DNA of 64,000 nt, taken from Dendrocalamus latiflorus. Taxonomy: Eukaryota > Streptophyta > Magnoliopsida > Poales > Poaceae. The position numbers and the translations under genes are program-made. The stretch covers positions 10,103,448 through 10,167,447 of the forward strand of contig CM029654.1 of the NCBI GenBank assembly GCA_017311315.1, written 5' to 3'. Below are positions 12,289 through 23,320 of the stretch, in pieces. Every line of letters begins with the position of its first letter. Position 1 is the first letter of the stretch. The notes beneath the pieces were generated by a model. It was not told the DNA's origin. It searched no databases and was given only the letters and a program-made list of their open reading frames with translations.

Positions 12289-12817
12289 TTTTTTGCTATT
12301 ATAGTACTCCCTAAGTATGGCTTCGACAAAACGGTATCTACGTCGTGGGCTTCTCTAAAACGATACCTATTTCGTGTACTCCTCTCTATAATAGTATTCT
12401 CAGGGATTTGAACTCAAATTATTTTGATTTTCGAATTTTATCTTCTCTAAATGACTAAACTACCCTTCCTAAATTTGTTTAGACCTAATCCTTTTTCTTT
12501 TCTTCCCACACGACACAGTACAGGCGCATCACTTTTCCTCTGGCGGCGGCGGCGCACGAACTATGCACGCAGGCGACGCGCTCGCCCACGGCGCTCGCTC
12601 GCGGCGCACGCCCACGGCGCACACCCACAATTATTGAGGGTAGTTTAGTCATAATGGAGGAGATAAAATTCGAAAATCAAAATAATTTGAGTTCAAATCC
12701 CTGAGAATACTATTATAGAGAAGAGTACACGAAATAGATATCGTTTTGGAGAAGCCCACGACGTGGATACTATTTTGTCGAAACCATACTTAGGGGAGTA
12801 CTATAATAGCAAAAAAA
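12289..12817. mobile_element. Fold-back MITE with ~180-bp terminal inverted repeats
   Basis: The left arm (12289-12467) is repeated as its reverse complement at 12636-12817. It starts TTTTTTGCTATTATAGTACTCC and ends with the mirror of that. Between the arms is a GC-rich centre (12530-12630, GGCGGCGGCGGCG). Flanking 9-mers are CTTGGCGAG and CTTGGCCTT, 6 of 9 identical, a possible decayed target duplication of the 9-bp Mutator type. No transposase. It would form a long hairpin if transcribed. Confidence 0.85.
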
Positions 12818-12930
12818 CTTGGCCTTGGCTGTCCGGTGGCCAGGCGGCAGGTTGCCTGCCCCTTAGTGACTGGGCTTCAGGTCACATGCGTCAGCCCTAC
12901 GGCGTCGCCGTCCGGTCATCAGATGATAAA
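12818..12930. repeat. Fragment of fold-back element family, right piece
   Basis: CTGTCCGGTGGCCAGGCGGCAGG and TTGCCTGCC continue the GC-rich terminal portion of the family also seen at 17100-17240 and 18700-18860. It is split from the left piece by the nested MITE. Confidence 0.6.
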
Positions 12931-13059
12931 AATATTATTTTTACTAATACAACCCATATACAGATATTTTTTATAATTATGGTCGTAAACATTGCTATAT
13001 ACGGAAAAAAAAAAGGTTCGGAAACAATGTCCCATTCCCACGCTAATTAATTATCCGAG

Positions 13060-13265
13060 TATATCTGGTATTTATCTCGCTCGCTCACTTGGCTAGCTGC
13101 CTCACTGCTCGCTTGCTCTCAGTGCTACCTGTAGTTTTCCTCCTCTCCTTCCTTCCACATGGACAAAACCGGCACAGCTTAAGCTTGCGCTAATAATAAT
13201 CTTGCCTTGTTGTGGGCGTGGAGCAAGAACGGTGGCACTGAGCTCGTTGGCCTGAGAGGGAGGCG
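13060..13265 (+). promoter_or_regulatory. Putative core promoter and leader of the ZF-HD gene
   Basis: A CT-rich stretch (CTCGCTCGCTCAC to CCTCCTCTCCTTCCTTCC, 13076-13158) precedes the gene, typical of plant leaders. A weak TATA-like TATTTAT lies near 13068. Neither the transcription start nor the TATA box is proven. The MITE cluster ends about 450 bp upstream of the ATG. Confidence 0.4.
13159..13182 (+). CDS. Short upstream ORF in the ZF-HD leader
   Basis: ATG to TAA gives seven residues (MDKTGTA), ending 83 bp before the main ATG. If the leader begins upstream of 13159, as the CT-rich tract suggests, ribosomes would meet this ORF first. It could lower translation of the transcription factor, but I cannot tell whether it is used. 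Confidence 0.35.
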   Translation: MDKTGTA

Positions 13266-14294
13266 ATGGACGCGGTTGTGGATGTGAAGTACAGGCCGGT
13301 GCTGTTCCCGAACGGCGTCGCGGCGGCGGCGGAGGCCAAGAAGCTGAGGTCGGCGCCGGGTGGCGAGTCGGTGTACCGGGAGTGCCTCAAGAACCACGCA
13401 GCTAGCCTGGGCGGGCACGCCGTGGACGGCTGCGGGGAGTTCATGCCGTCGCCGGCGGCCAACCCCTCGGACCCCACCTCGCTCAGGTGTGCCGCGTGCG
13501 GCTGCCACCGCAACTTCCACCGCCGGCTCCCGGAGGCGCCGCCCTCCCCTCCTCGCCTCGCGCTGCCGCCGCCCCCGCCCCCGGTGGCTGCGGCGGCGGC
13601 GGTTCCTGCGCCGCACCTCGTGCATAGTGGTCACCCGCAGCGCGGCGAGGGGACGCCGGAGGACAGGCTGCCGGCTGCGGGGGAGGACGACTCGGAGGAC
13701 TCCGACGAGGGCTCGGACTACGACGACAACGGCACCGCCTCGCTGATGCCGGCCCCGGCGGTGGCGCCGCCCGGGTACCTCTCGTCGGCGCCGCACATGC
13801 TCTCGCTTAGCGCCGGCGCGCCGGGCTCCGCCCCTGCGGTGATGGCATCGAGGCCCCCCGCCCCGTTGCCGGGCGCGCCGTCGTCGGCGTCGGCGGCGCG
13901 GAAGCGGTTCCGCACGAAGTTCAGCCCGGAGCAGAAGCAGCGGATGCATACGCTGTCGGAGCGGCTGGGGTGGCGGCTGCAGAAGCGCGACGAGGCGGTG
14001 GTCGATGAGTGCTGCCGCGAGATCGGCGTCGGCAAGGGCGTCTTCAAGGTCTGGATGCACAACAACAAGCACAACTTCCTCGGCGGTCACAGCGCCCGCC
14101 GCAGCGCCTCCGTCGGCGCCACTCTCCACCACCCTTCCACCCACCCCACCCCTCCACCAGCACCCGCCGCCGCCTCGGCCCCGCCCGCCCACTCTGACTT
14201 CAACATCAACGGGTCCTCCATCTCCGCCGCCGAACACCCCGTCGTCCAACCGGCGACGGCGAGTGGCGGCTCCGGTTCGCCGCAATCGTCTTAA
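13266..14294 (+). CDS. Zinc-finger homeodomain (ZF-HD) transcription factor
   Basis: A single uninterrupted ORF of 342 residues encodes a plant ZF-HD protein, a nuclear DNA-binding regulator that dimerises through its zinc finger. Seen: the ZF-HD dimerisation domain at residues 37-90 (YRECLKNHAASLGG, DGCGEFMPS, RCAACGCHRNFHRR) with its Cys/His ligands intact; a Pro/Ala-rich linker with an acidic patch (EDDSEDSDEGSDYDD, 140-154); and the divergent homeodomain at 211-275 (RKRFRTKFS, then GVFKVWMHNNKHNF as recognition helix, with Met where classic homeodomains have Gln). The family is normally intronless, as here. The start is chosen because it is the first in-frame ATG of the long ORF and gives a normal N-terminus. 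GC is very high, especially at third positions, as in many grass genes. Which ZHD paralogue it is cannot be settled by eye. It looks intact. Confidence 0.97.
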   Translation: MDAVVDVKYRPVLFPNGVAAAAEAKKLRSAPGGESVYRECLKNHAASLGGHAVDGCGEFMPSPAANPSDPTSLRCAACGCHRNFHRRLPEAPPSPPRLALPPPPPPVAAAAAVPAPHLVHSGHPQRGEGTPEDRLPAAGEDDSEDSDEGSDYDDNGTASLMPAPAVAPPGYLSSAPHMLSLSAGAPGSAPAVMASRPPAPLPGAPSSASAARKRFRTKFSPEQKQRMHTLSERLGWRLQKRDEAVVDECCREIGVGKGVFKVWMHNNKHNFLGGHSARRSASVGATLHHPSTHPTPPPAPAAASAPPAHSDFNINGSSISAAEHPVVQPATASGGSGSPQSS

Positions 14295-15025
14295 GGACTA
14301 TGTGTCAATTAAATCTTGTATCTTTTTGTGGCCTTTTGTGTCTAATTAACCAACCAACCCTAATGACTCATCAGCCAAGCTAGCTAGCTATGCTGCCGAG
14401 AAAGGAAGGAATGCTGTTGTTAATGGGGAGGTCCAAGAAAGATTAGATTCTTAAAACTGTAGGCTTTTGGGATCTGATGATAAGATGCCGTTGTTAATGA
14501 ATGAATGATTCAGGATTAGTAGTACCTAGTACAGTGAGAAGCATTGTTCGTGACGAAGCTCTGGATGGATGTGCTAGTCCGAGTCCGAGGTGGGGTAGGC
14601 TTCTGGTATCTTATGCTGTTCTTGAATGAATATGAAAAGATGCAACTCTCTCTCTCCCTGATAACTGTTTGGTTCTGTTTATGCTGCTCTTTGTCTCTGT
14701 GCAATGACTGTAGTAACTAGTAACGACAAGTTTAGAACCGGTTGGTGATTAGTAAATCTAGTTGATCAAGCTTGTTCGCAGTTTCCAGTTGTTCATTGGT
14801 CTACTGATCTGACCAGTAACTTCAGTTTCAGTGGCGATGTTAACTTGGAAAACAATTCATGTGCTTGGCCAGCGACTTTATGAGACATGAAAGTTTTTTT
14901 TCCGGAAGCTATGGGCTTTCTTTAAAAGGAAGATTCTTGGATACAATCAGTCGTTACGTCGAGAACTAGAAATTAGCTAAATTTGTGGGCAAGAGAGTAA
15001 CTAAAGTTACGAGTCACGTTGAGTA
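14295..15025 (+). other. 3' flank of the ZF-HD gene
   Basis: The composition drops from GC-rich to AT-rich right after the stop. Several AATGAATGAATG and GAATGAATATGAAA words (14497-14512 and 14624-14640) could serve as near-upstream polyadenylation elements; none is decisive. No other gene is seen. Confidence 0.45.
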
Positions 15026-15028
15026 TAA

Positions 15029-15675
15029 GGGCTGTTTGGATGGACTAGGGTGGTGATCGGTTCGGCTGAAAGCCTCATGGTTTATGGCTGAAAACACTGT
15101 AACTGGCTAAAAACACTGTAGCTGGCTGAAAAAAGCACTGTAGCTGACAGAGGCTTATTTAGCATAATTAAATTTAAAAAAATTTAAAAATAAAAAATAT
15201 GTTAGCACATTACGTATAATACAAACAAATACGGGAAAAAAAAGAACCAGCAAAAAAGCTCAACAAAAAGCCAAAAGTTCAGAAAAAGACGAAACTTATG
15301 AATAGTGAAAAATAAGCCAGAAGCCGAAGCCGAGTTGATCAGGGCCTAGGACTAGTTGTTAGCTGACTAGTAGTTAGCTGGCTAAAGATTAGCCCAGTCC
15401 TGTTTGGATCCAAGGACTAATAAGTGCTACTATCTCAGTGCAAAGTCTGTTATACCCCTATGCATGGTGGTCTGGGAGGGTTGGCGTGGGTATCAACGTC
15501 TTTTTTTCATCCGGCTGGTCCTTTAGCCCTCATTAGTTGGGTTTGATGGACTAGTTGGCTAACAACTAGTTGGGGCTTTGGCTAAACTTTAGCCCACCCA
15601 TTAGCCCTCCTGTTTGGATTCTCAAGGGCTAAAGTTTAGCAACTAGTTGTTAGCCCAAGGGATCCAAACAGGGCC
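15029..15675. mobile_element. Tourist-like (PIF/Harbinger) MITE with a nested element
   Basis: The ends GGGCTGTTTGGAT and ATCCAAACAGGGCC are inverted and both sides carry TAA (15026-15028 and 15676-15678), the signature target of PIF/Harbinger MITEs. Inner copies of the CTAGTTGTTAGC words (15352-15400 and 15540-15660) show additional internal repetition. A second element with GGTGATCGG/TTGATCAGGGCC-type ends occupies about 15048-15347 inside it. Confidence 0.8.
15048..15347. mobile_element. Nested MITE inside the Tourist-like element
   Basis: The left end (GTGATCGGTTCGGCT) is inverted at the right end (AGCCGAAGCCGAGTTGATCA). GGACTA occurs on both sides (about 15040 and 15349), compatible with a target duplication. 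The interior repeats AACACTGTAGCTGGCT three times (15093-15140) and is AT-rich. Confidence 0.6.
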
Positions 15676-15678
15676 TAA

Positions 15679-17032
15679 GCTTACTTTGCATAACAGTTCG
15701 CCGTGAAATTTGTTATTCTCCTAGCAAACTGAACAACAAAACACACACACAAAAAAAAAACAGAACCAACCTCGACATGAAAGTAATTTCGCTGCAAGAC
15801 TATTCGACCGTTTGGCTCTTCAGAGGACAGTTCGTCTCTACTAGTAATTTATTACGGGTCAGAACTCAGAATTGAGAATTTTACTGGTTTCGACCGTGCA
15901 ATGGCACTAATAGGAATTAATTATTTTCTAAAAAATTTTACAGCTGAACCATTTCTTATAAAATTCCCGTGAAAATTTGCGTCCAAACAATGCCTTCATG
16001 TTGGGATTATATTGCATCGTCCGAAATTTGTGCGTTCTAATTTTCAAACAGCCAAGCTACATGCATCGCCCCGCTTTAAATGGCTCCAGCTTTTATTTTT
16101 TTATTTTCAATTTATTTAAGTCAGAAGTCACTTAAAATACACCGACTTCTAATTTTGGGTTATTTTGACTTGTTGTCAGCTTCTTTACCTTTTCTTCTTT
16201 TTCTTTATTCCTTTACATTTTCCGTGACGATATAATAGTTTTTTTTACTTTTTTAAAAAACTCACAGTTGTTATAGTATAATTTTAAACTAAAAGTTATT
16301 AATAGAAGCTTAAGTCAAAAGATTGGTGAGCACCACCGTACCCCAAGCAAAATTGTGCGCGTGAGGGCAGTGTCAGCTAGGCCCGCATGATACTTCGCAC
16401 CAACTTCTCCCTTTTCTTTCCCATCTTCACTTGCCACCAAAACGTCTCAGAAAAAAACTGAGGGTTTTTTCATTTAACTTGTAAAAACTATTTTTCAATT
16501 TTTTTATACCAAGTAGTTTTTTAGTAAAGTATCTTTTTAAAATAGAGTCTACAAGTTAGTTACAGTACACACTATACCGACTTTATTTATATCGGTCAAA
16601 ACCGTATACGAGTTTCTATTATTTCGTAAACTCTCTCACGATAGACTAAAAACTATAAAATACAATTATAAACTATAAATAAAACCAAAAATATCAGGCC
16701 CCGAGTCACCTGACCAGTAACCATCAACTCGTACACCAGTGTGTCTCCATTAGGAATGATGGATCAGTGAGATAAATTAATATAACTTGGCGTTTAATTA
16801 AGCAGCCAGACAATCCTTCTTGAGGTCAACTCCATACATTGTGGGTGTGAGCACTAAGAAAAAATTTACAAAACCAGCTTGCAAGCTTGAGAAAATATTT
16901 TGAAGGATCTGCAGCTTCCAAGCTTGAGGGCTGCCTAAGGAATAAATTATTGCAAAAAAAGGGCGGAGAAAGTGGGATTAGGTGATACTTGATTAAGCTA
17001 TAGGCCCTATCTCGACATCGAGACAAAGTAAA
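15679..17032. other. No gene recognised
   Basis: AT-rich intergenic DNA with homopolymer runs. The open frame at 16826-17041 (-) has no domain and ends in repeat sequence. No convincing inverted-repeat ends were found. Confidence 0.5.
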
Positions 17033-18924
17033 ATTTAGCACTGTTGCACATTATATTTACAAAACTAGCTATATATCCGCCGTATTTGCAAAAATAACAC
17101 TTCTGCCGTCTGGTGGGCGGGCGGCAGCGCCGGCCAGGCGACATTGGGTGAGGCCGGCGGCGGCAAGCGCCTGCCACCCTGCCAACAGATGGTAGGCAGC
17201 TTGCCGCCCGGTGGGGGATGGCAGGCTGCCTGCCGTCTAATGAGGGGGCGGCAGGTGATTAAGCCACTAATTAGCTAGCTTAATTATCTGCCCTAATTTT
17301 TTTATTTAGTGTTTGAATTTTTAAATATACCAAATGAGCTCAAAAAACAATGAAACTTTATGTAGAGTCTTCCGACACAATGTACATCACAGTGTAATTT
17401 TTGAATAATTTTATCCATTGCTAATGTTGCTCAAAAATTCACAAGATTTTGATAATTTTATGAGTTTTTGCATATATTAAACAAGCTACAACAATTACGA
17501 AATTTTAGGTGAATCTTTCCAACATAGTCATAGTTATTGTGCAATTTTTTGGAAATTTTATATGATCTGAATTTGCCATGTTAATTCATGAATTTATGGC
17601 CGGTGAATTTAATTATGAATTTAATTCATGATTAAATTAATCTGAATACAGGTAATAAATTTAGAGTACATAAAATTAATCAAAAATTACACAATAACTA
17701 AGACTATATTGAGAGGATTCACATAAAATTTCAAAATTTTTAAAGCTGGTTTGCTATATATAAAAACTTATACAAATAACAAAATTTTATAAATTTTTTA
17801 GCAACATCCAAAATGAATAAAATTACCCAAAACTTAAATTGTCTAGTAAGTTGTGTCAAAAGGCTGTACATAAATTTTCATAATTTTTTGAGCTCATGTG
17901 TTATATGTATAAATTCAAACAAACACTAAATAAAAAAATTGGTAATGAAGCACCTACCGCCTAGTGAGGAGACAGCAGATAATTAAGCCAATTGCTTAGC
18001 TGCTTAATTACCTCTTCTAATTTTTTTTCACTTAATATTTGTTTAAATTATTAAATATAACAAATAAGTTTAAAAAAATAAAAATTTATGTACAGTCTTC
18101 AAACAAAATGTACTTGACAGTGTAATATTTTAGTAATTTATCCATTCTGAATATTGCTAAAAATTCATAGAATTTCAATATTTATATGAGTATGTAAATA
18201 TAACAAATAAGCTCTAAAAATTACAAAATTTTGTGTAAAACTTTCTGACACAATCATAGTTATTGTGTAAATTTTTGGAAATTTTATGTGATCGAAGTTG
18301 CCACATTTATTCGGATTAATTTAATCTTGAATTTACAATCAATGAATTTAATAATCAATTTAAGTCATGGTTAAATTAACCCAAGTAAACATGATTTATT
18401 CAACGCACATAAAATTGACAAAAAATTATACAATAACTATGACTGTGTCGGGAGGCTACACATAAAATTTCATAACTTTTGAAGCTCGTTTGCTATATTC
18501 AAAATTTTATAAATTTTTTAGCAATATTCACAATGAATAAAATTATCCAAAAATTACACTATGAGGTACATTATGTCCGGAGGTTGTACATAAATTTTTG
18601 TAAATTTTTGAGCTTATTTGGTATATTTAAAAATTCAAATAATCACTAAACACAAAAATTAGGGCGGGTAATTAAGCCAGCTAATTAGCGGGCTTAATGA
18701 CCTGACGCCCCTCACCAAACGGCAGGCTTACCTGCTGTCCCTCCACTAGACGACAGGCTGCCTACTGTCTGCTGGCGGGGTGGCAGGTGCCTGCCGCCGG
18801 CGGTCTCGCCGCGTGTCGCCTCGCTAGTGTTGCCGCCCTCCCACCGGGCAGCAGAAGTGCCATTTTGTAAATATGGTGCGCATACAGATAGTTTTGTAAA
18901 TACAATACGTAACAGTGCCAAATC
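17033..18924. mobile_element. Large fold-back element with GC-rich inverted ends
   Basis: The left end (TTAGCACTGTT...TATTTACAAAACTA, then CACTTCTGCCGTCTGGTGGGC) is mirrored at the right end (GCAGAAGTGCCATTTTGTAAA, TTTTGTAAATACAATACG, ACAGTGCC). The interior consists of AT-rich repeated modules (for example GAGCTCATTTG/GAGCTCGTTTG words, CACATAAAATTTCATAA, GACACAATCATAGTTATTGTG) in both orientations and TTAATTA...CTGCC junctions. No transposase frame is present. Exact ends and target duplication are unresolved. Confidence 0.75.
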
Positions 18925-19463
18925 TAGCTTTAGCCCTCTTGACATCTATACAGGTTTCATACATTGTATAAAATAATACTAAGCCACCTCACTCTATCTT
19001 CAGAATTGTTCATATATCTAACGCTATAGCAACATTTTTTCAATTTTAGCCCCCCTAAAACCTATTTTTAATACAAATGGCCCTCTTCCTCGAGCTAAGA
19101 AGTTACGACAGACTACATGTGTCACCTATCACACGACAGGCGACGTAGGTGCGACAAAGGGAGATGAGGTGTGGCAGGAGGAGGGCTATCGAGCCGCCTT
19201 GACTTGACAGGTGTGCTTGCATTTAGGCGTTAGTGGTCGACCACACAGGCACGATGCAACATGACGCAACACAATGCGATGCACTCAATAGTAATTGTCG
19301 TGGCTCTTGGCTGGACACGGTATTTCATCTGCATTAGTGGTAGGTACCTACTTGTCGAATATGGAACACTTGTTCATGTTCTACAGGGAGTCATACAGGA
19401 CGGGCCGTACAGGGCAAACCTTCAAAATTGCGAAAGGACTGTAATCGAGACTTCATAGCTTAA

Positions 19464-19693
19464 GGCCCTGTTTGGCACAGCTCTAGCTCCGAGATCTATG
19501 CTGGATCTGTAGTTTGTTGACTAAATTAAAGTGATTTAAATATTTTTATTTAATATATAATATAAATAAAATGAGTCATGTAAATGCACTTAACATGCCT
19601 GCAACTCTAGATCCAGGATTTCCTAGAGCTACAGATGACCAGCTCTAGGAAATCTACAGATTTTCTAGAGCTAGAACTCTGCCAAACGGGGCC
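19464..19693. mobile_element. Tourist-like MITE, TAA target
   Basis: GGCCCTGTTTGGCA at the left is inverted as TGCCAAACGGGGCC at the right. TAA flanks both sides (19461-19463 and 19694-19696). Internally CTAGAGCTA/TAGCTCTAG words pair, giving about 50 bp of imperfect inverted ends. No coding capacity. Confidence 0.88.
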
Positions 19694-20335
19694 TAAGTAG
19701 ATGGGTCTCCCTGAACTCAAGAGGTGTGTGCAGAGTGCATTAGATAGGGAAGTTGCTAGAAAGAAGCTTGTCATTGAGGTAGTGATAGCCACAGTGGTTG
19801 GAGTTTTGGGGGAATGTTTGTGGGAGCTGAAGAAGGTGGTTGACAATGTCACCTGGTGGTAGTTCATAGAGATTGCTAGCAATCCAGCTGCGGCGATATA
19901 TGGAAGGCCAATGGTGTATGCGCAATTTGTGGAGGGCGGAGGCGTTGAGTAAGGGCAAGGGCGTCGAGAGTGGTGACGTGGAGCGTCATGTTGCTGGGGA
20001 TGGTGGCAGCGGAGTGGAACCTATTGGTGCTGGTGGTGTGTCGTAACATGCTACCGGCGAGATGGTGGACGACTGTCTAGGTTGGCTCATTATTTTCAGC
20101 CAAACAGAAGATGCAGGTTTGCGACAACCACATGCACCCAAGATTTTGATTCTTTCGCTGCTTTCTGTTTGTGGTAAGTGATTCATTACCTATGTACACT
20201 TTCATGCATGGAACGCTTGTAGTAACCTCATCTTGCATGCAAATAGTGGATTGCAAGTTCACCGAGTGGGTGAATTTATCATTTCTAATACCCGCCTAGG
20301 TTTACATCCAAAAACTGCACATCTGCCTAGTAGAG

Positions 20336-20572
20336 TTGCACGAGGAGCTTAAGACCAAGAGGACTAACAACGACGAGCTCCGCAAGCAGAGAATTAGGGA
20401 AAGGAACATTAAGGAGGTCATGCATTTCAGTAGCAACTACCACCAGTATTGCTGCTACGCCAACCTAAGTTGCAACTGCGCCTACCACTACCGTGATAAC
20501 CAACCACGTCCATGTCGGTCAGATGACCGCCATGCTATGTGGACGTCGTACGGTTTCACATTTTCACCCTAG
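20336..20572 (+). pseudogene. Unknown coding-like remnant inside the MULE-like element
   Basis: The frame reads EELKTKRTNNDELRKQRIRE followed by NIKEVMHFSSNYHQ, a charged, helix-like segment, before becoming Cys/Arg-rich noise. It resembles the coiled-coil tail of a host gene or a transposase, but I do not recognise the family. Its position between long inverted ends would fit a captured exon. Confidence 0.3.
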
Positions 20573-21234
20573 GTGCTATATCAGGCTACATGTGATCCAT
20601 TCTTACATTTCTTTTCAATAATGTATATGCACTACTTACAAGATGAATTTGTTTTCATTGTCTCGTCCAAAACCACTATCATGTCCAAACAGTGAGTCCG
20701 TACGGGTTAGTCAAGCAAACGGCCTTCCGTACGGGGCTAACTAGCAGATCACATGCCAGCACACCTACCGAGCCAGCACTGTATTAAGGGAGGAAAAATC
20801 AAAGCTCCCAACGTTAATTATCCTCTTGATCAAATGACAACTCTTCCTAATTTCTTCTGATCAGACCACATGCCGGGCGACTATCGATCTGTGGCAACTC
20901 GGCAACAGACTGCCAAGCTACCCTGGCTCCGAGCTACCCCACCTCAGCAACTTCTCGGGCCTACCTACTGCTGCAAGCACCATTCGTCCTCCCACGCCAG
21001 GTTGGCTTGCCTTTTGTCGAGCTAGGGGGCACGGTAAGTGACACGTGTTGCCTGCCGCGCCTTCCGAGATCGGGAAAGGGGCTATTTTGCAAAAGCATGT
21101 GCTAGGGGGGCAAAAATTGAAAAAAAAAACATCACAACAATGCTAGATACATGAACAATTCCTACCTTAGTGCCATTTGGATTCAATACATGAAAAGGTA
21201 CCCTATATTGTTTAGCACGAGGAAGCCAACGTAG

Positions 21235-21443
21235 GCTCCGTTTGACCGAGCTCGACTTCTTCCTTTTCGGCTTCGAAGCCTAGTTTCAAGAGAAGCTAGC
21301 AAAATCTAGCTTCAAATTGTATAGTTCATTTTGGGATCAGCTTCAAATTTATAGTTTATTTTAGGCTTTGAAGCTCGCGTGTTTGGCCCAATAAACAGCT
21401 TCAAAGCCCAAAAACTGAAGTTGAAACCCAGCTGAACGGAGCC
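21235..21443. mobile_element. Small MITE (GGCTCCGTT ends)
   Basis: GGCTCCGTTTGACCGAGCTCGACTTC at the left matches the reverse complement of GAAGTTGAAACCCAGCTGAACGGAGCC at the right. Flanks are GTA and TTA, so a TNA-type target is likely. The interior carries duplicated TTCAAATTTATAGTTTATTTT/TTCAAATTGTATAGTTCATTTT stretches (21308-21365). Confidence 0.75.
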
Positions 21444-22002
21444 TTAGGCAAGCAGCAATTTTAAGAGCAGCTTTTGCTTATTTGGCCAAAGAGAAGCTTT
21501 TGTTTATTTCGCCCATAGTGCCACCTAAATTTCAAATTTGAGCGCACACGGTGTGAAATTATAAATATGGCCCCCTTACGAGCGTGGAAGAACTTGTGAG
21601 CGATGTGTGGCACCTTTCGCAGCACCCCAGTGCAGTAAGAACTCTCCAGCACGGTACCTTCCTATTGGGCGGACTGATCGACCGACTAGACGTGACACGT
21701 GGCAGCCCACGGAGCTCCCGCGGCCCCGGGCCATGGCAGGCCCCGCCCACGCTCCCGTGCCGCGAATCCATGCATGCATGTGGTTAATGAGGAGCATTTT
21801 TCGGTTGATCCATCCATGCATGCGGTTAATGACGAGGCGTGTTTCCGCAGCACGCATCGCCTGTGAGTTCGTCCGCGGTCACTAGAGATGGTCAAATTTA
21901 TAATTTCTATCGTATAGGGGCAAATTGGAAATTATAAACAAAAAAATCATTGAAAGAAAGGGAAGGGCACTATTCTTGGTAGAAACAGTGTAGTGCAGTA
22001 CA

Positions 22003-22560
22003 TAGAGGTAGCAACGGGTACATACCCGCTGGGTATAGCCACTCCATACTCGTACCCGATAGATATAACTCTACCCGCTACGATACTCGTACCCGCACAC
22101 GGGTATAGAAACTTACCTGTATTCGCACCCGCGCGGGTATTTATACCCGACGGGTAACCCATACCCGATTAGTTTGCTGAAGTATCATCTTGTGCAATTT
22201 GGAACTAAAATTTTCCTCTTTCTATTTAGCTTGTTCCAGAGTATCGGCTACTTATTTGTTGAGTTCTTTTCCTTAATGTTGATGCCAAATGATTAATATG
22301 GTACCAAATTCTCTTAGTAATGTGTAAATTCGCCACCATGATTCCATGAAGCATATAAGATATGCGGGTATATTTTACCCATGAGTATGCGGGTACGGGT
22401 AATATACAGCCGTACCCGCACCCCGCTCTACCCGATGGGTAGAGATTTTTGCCCACCAATATACTCGCGGGTGAAGATATCTTTTCATGCCCACCTCTTT
22501 ATCGGGTAAAACTCATCGGGTACTCGGGTTTCGGGTACCCATTGCCACCTCGGGTAGTAC
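22003..22560. repeat. ACCCG/CGGGT-rich inverted-repeat element
   Basis: Starts near GGTAGCAACGGGTA and ends near TACCCATTGCCACC, its inverted counterpart. Between them GGGTA/TACCC words recur more than 20 times on both strands. This looks like a hAT-type MITE family common in plants, but the target duplication is unclear. Confidence 0.65.
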
Positions 22561-22839
22561 ACTGCCGAAGTTACTATTGGTGCACTGTGCCTGATGGGAT
22601 GGGTTAATGAGGAGGGAGGGGGAGGTTGCTGCTTGCTTTTGTCGCGCTGGGTTCGTGAAAAGGCTGGCGGGGCGCGTGCAGTGACACTGAAAAGGCAGCT
22701 GGCTCCTATCCTATCCTAGTCTAGCTAAAGCTAGCCACGGGCTGACTGGCCAACCGACCACGCATGTAGCCTTCGCATTGGCATTGGTAATGGCCATGGC
22801 GAAAGGATTCAATTTTTTTTGCTAAAGTTTCTAATGGAT

Positions 22840-23320
22840 TACATGGTGTCGTGGATTATTTTGGCCGTGACTTTTACTTTGATTCATAGCTTTTGAATTT
22901 TTACTATTTGTAAGAGACATAACATAGAAAGAAATAGATACATATAATTTTGATAGATATATCTGAACCCAGTACAATATCTACTACAATATACCTGCAA
23001 ATCTCGCCTTAAAAAAATACACTATTTAAAAACTAATTAATGTAGCAGAAAGTGTTAAGCCAAAATCAAAGCCAAAAGGAACCCAACATTTCATTTGGGT
23101 TGTGGCTTCTAACTGAAATTTTTGAATTCTGGATGTTTACAAGAGAGAATACGAAGAGATACTCACATGATTTCGGCCAATATAGCTGAAGTCGGTATCT
23201 ACTTTAATCAACTTGTAGACCGTGCATTGAAAAAATAATTTATTTGAAAGCTAGTTATTGAAACATAAGCCATACCCAAAAGCCGAAAAGAAACAACCAC
23301 TATGCATTATTGCTTGCACT
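22840..23320. repeat. Two copies of a ~200-bp dispersed repeat
   Basis: Each unit has the order TTTTGAATT.TGG.TGTT, GAGAGAATACGAAGAGA, GATTT.GGCCAATATAGCTGAA, TCTAC...AACTTGTAGACC, ATTTGAAAGCTAGTTA. The same order occurs three more times at 33826-34430, on the other side of the CACTA insertion. Confidence 0.75.

Larger units (their letters stand above)
19003..21161. mobile_element. MULE-like element with long inverted ends
   Basis: The left end GAATTGTTCATATATCTAAC...TTTTTTCAATTTTAGCCCCCC is mirrored at 21080-21161 (GGGGGGCAAAAATTGAAAAA ... GATACATGAACAATTC). Flanks CTATCTTCA and CTACCTTAG could be a decayed 9-bp duplication. The interior has a Tourist-like MITE (19464-19693) and coding-like remnants (20336-20572), so a Pack-MULE is possible. 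Related end sequence recurs at 39120-39390. The superfamily is inferred from end length and flanks, not from a transposase. Confidence 0.6.

Noticed and set aside
13179..14285. A 368-codon open frame antisense to the ZF-HD gene, and other overlapping frames
   Set aside because: Arg/Gly-rich shadow of a very GC-rich coding sequence; the sense strand has clear conserved domains.
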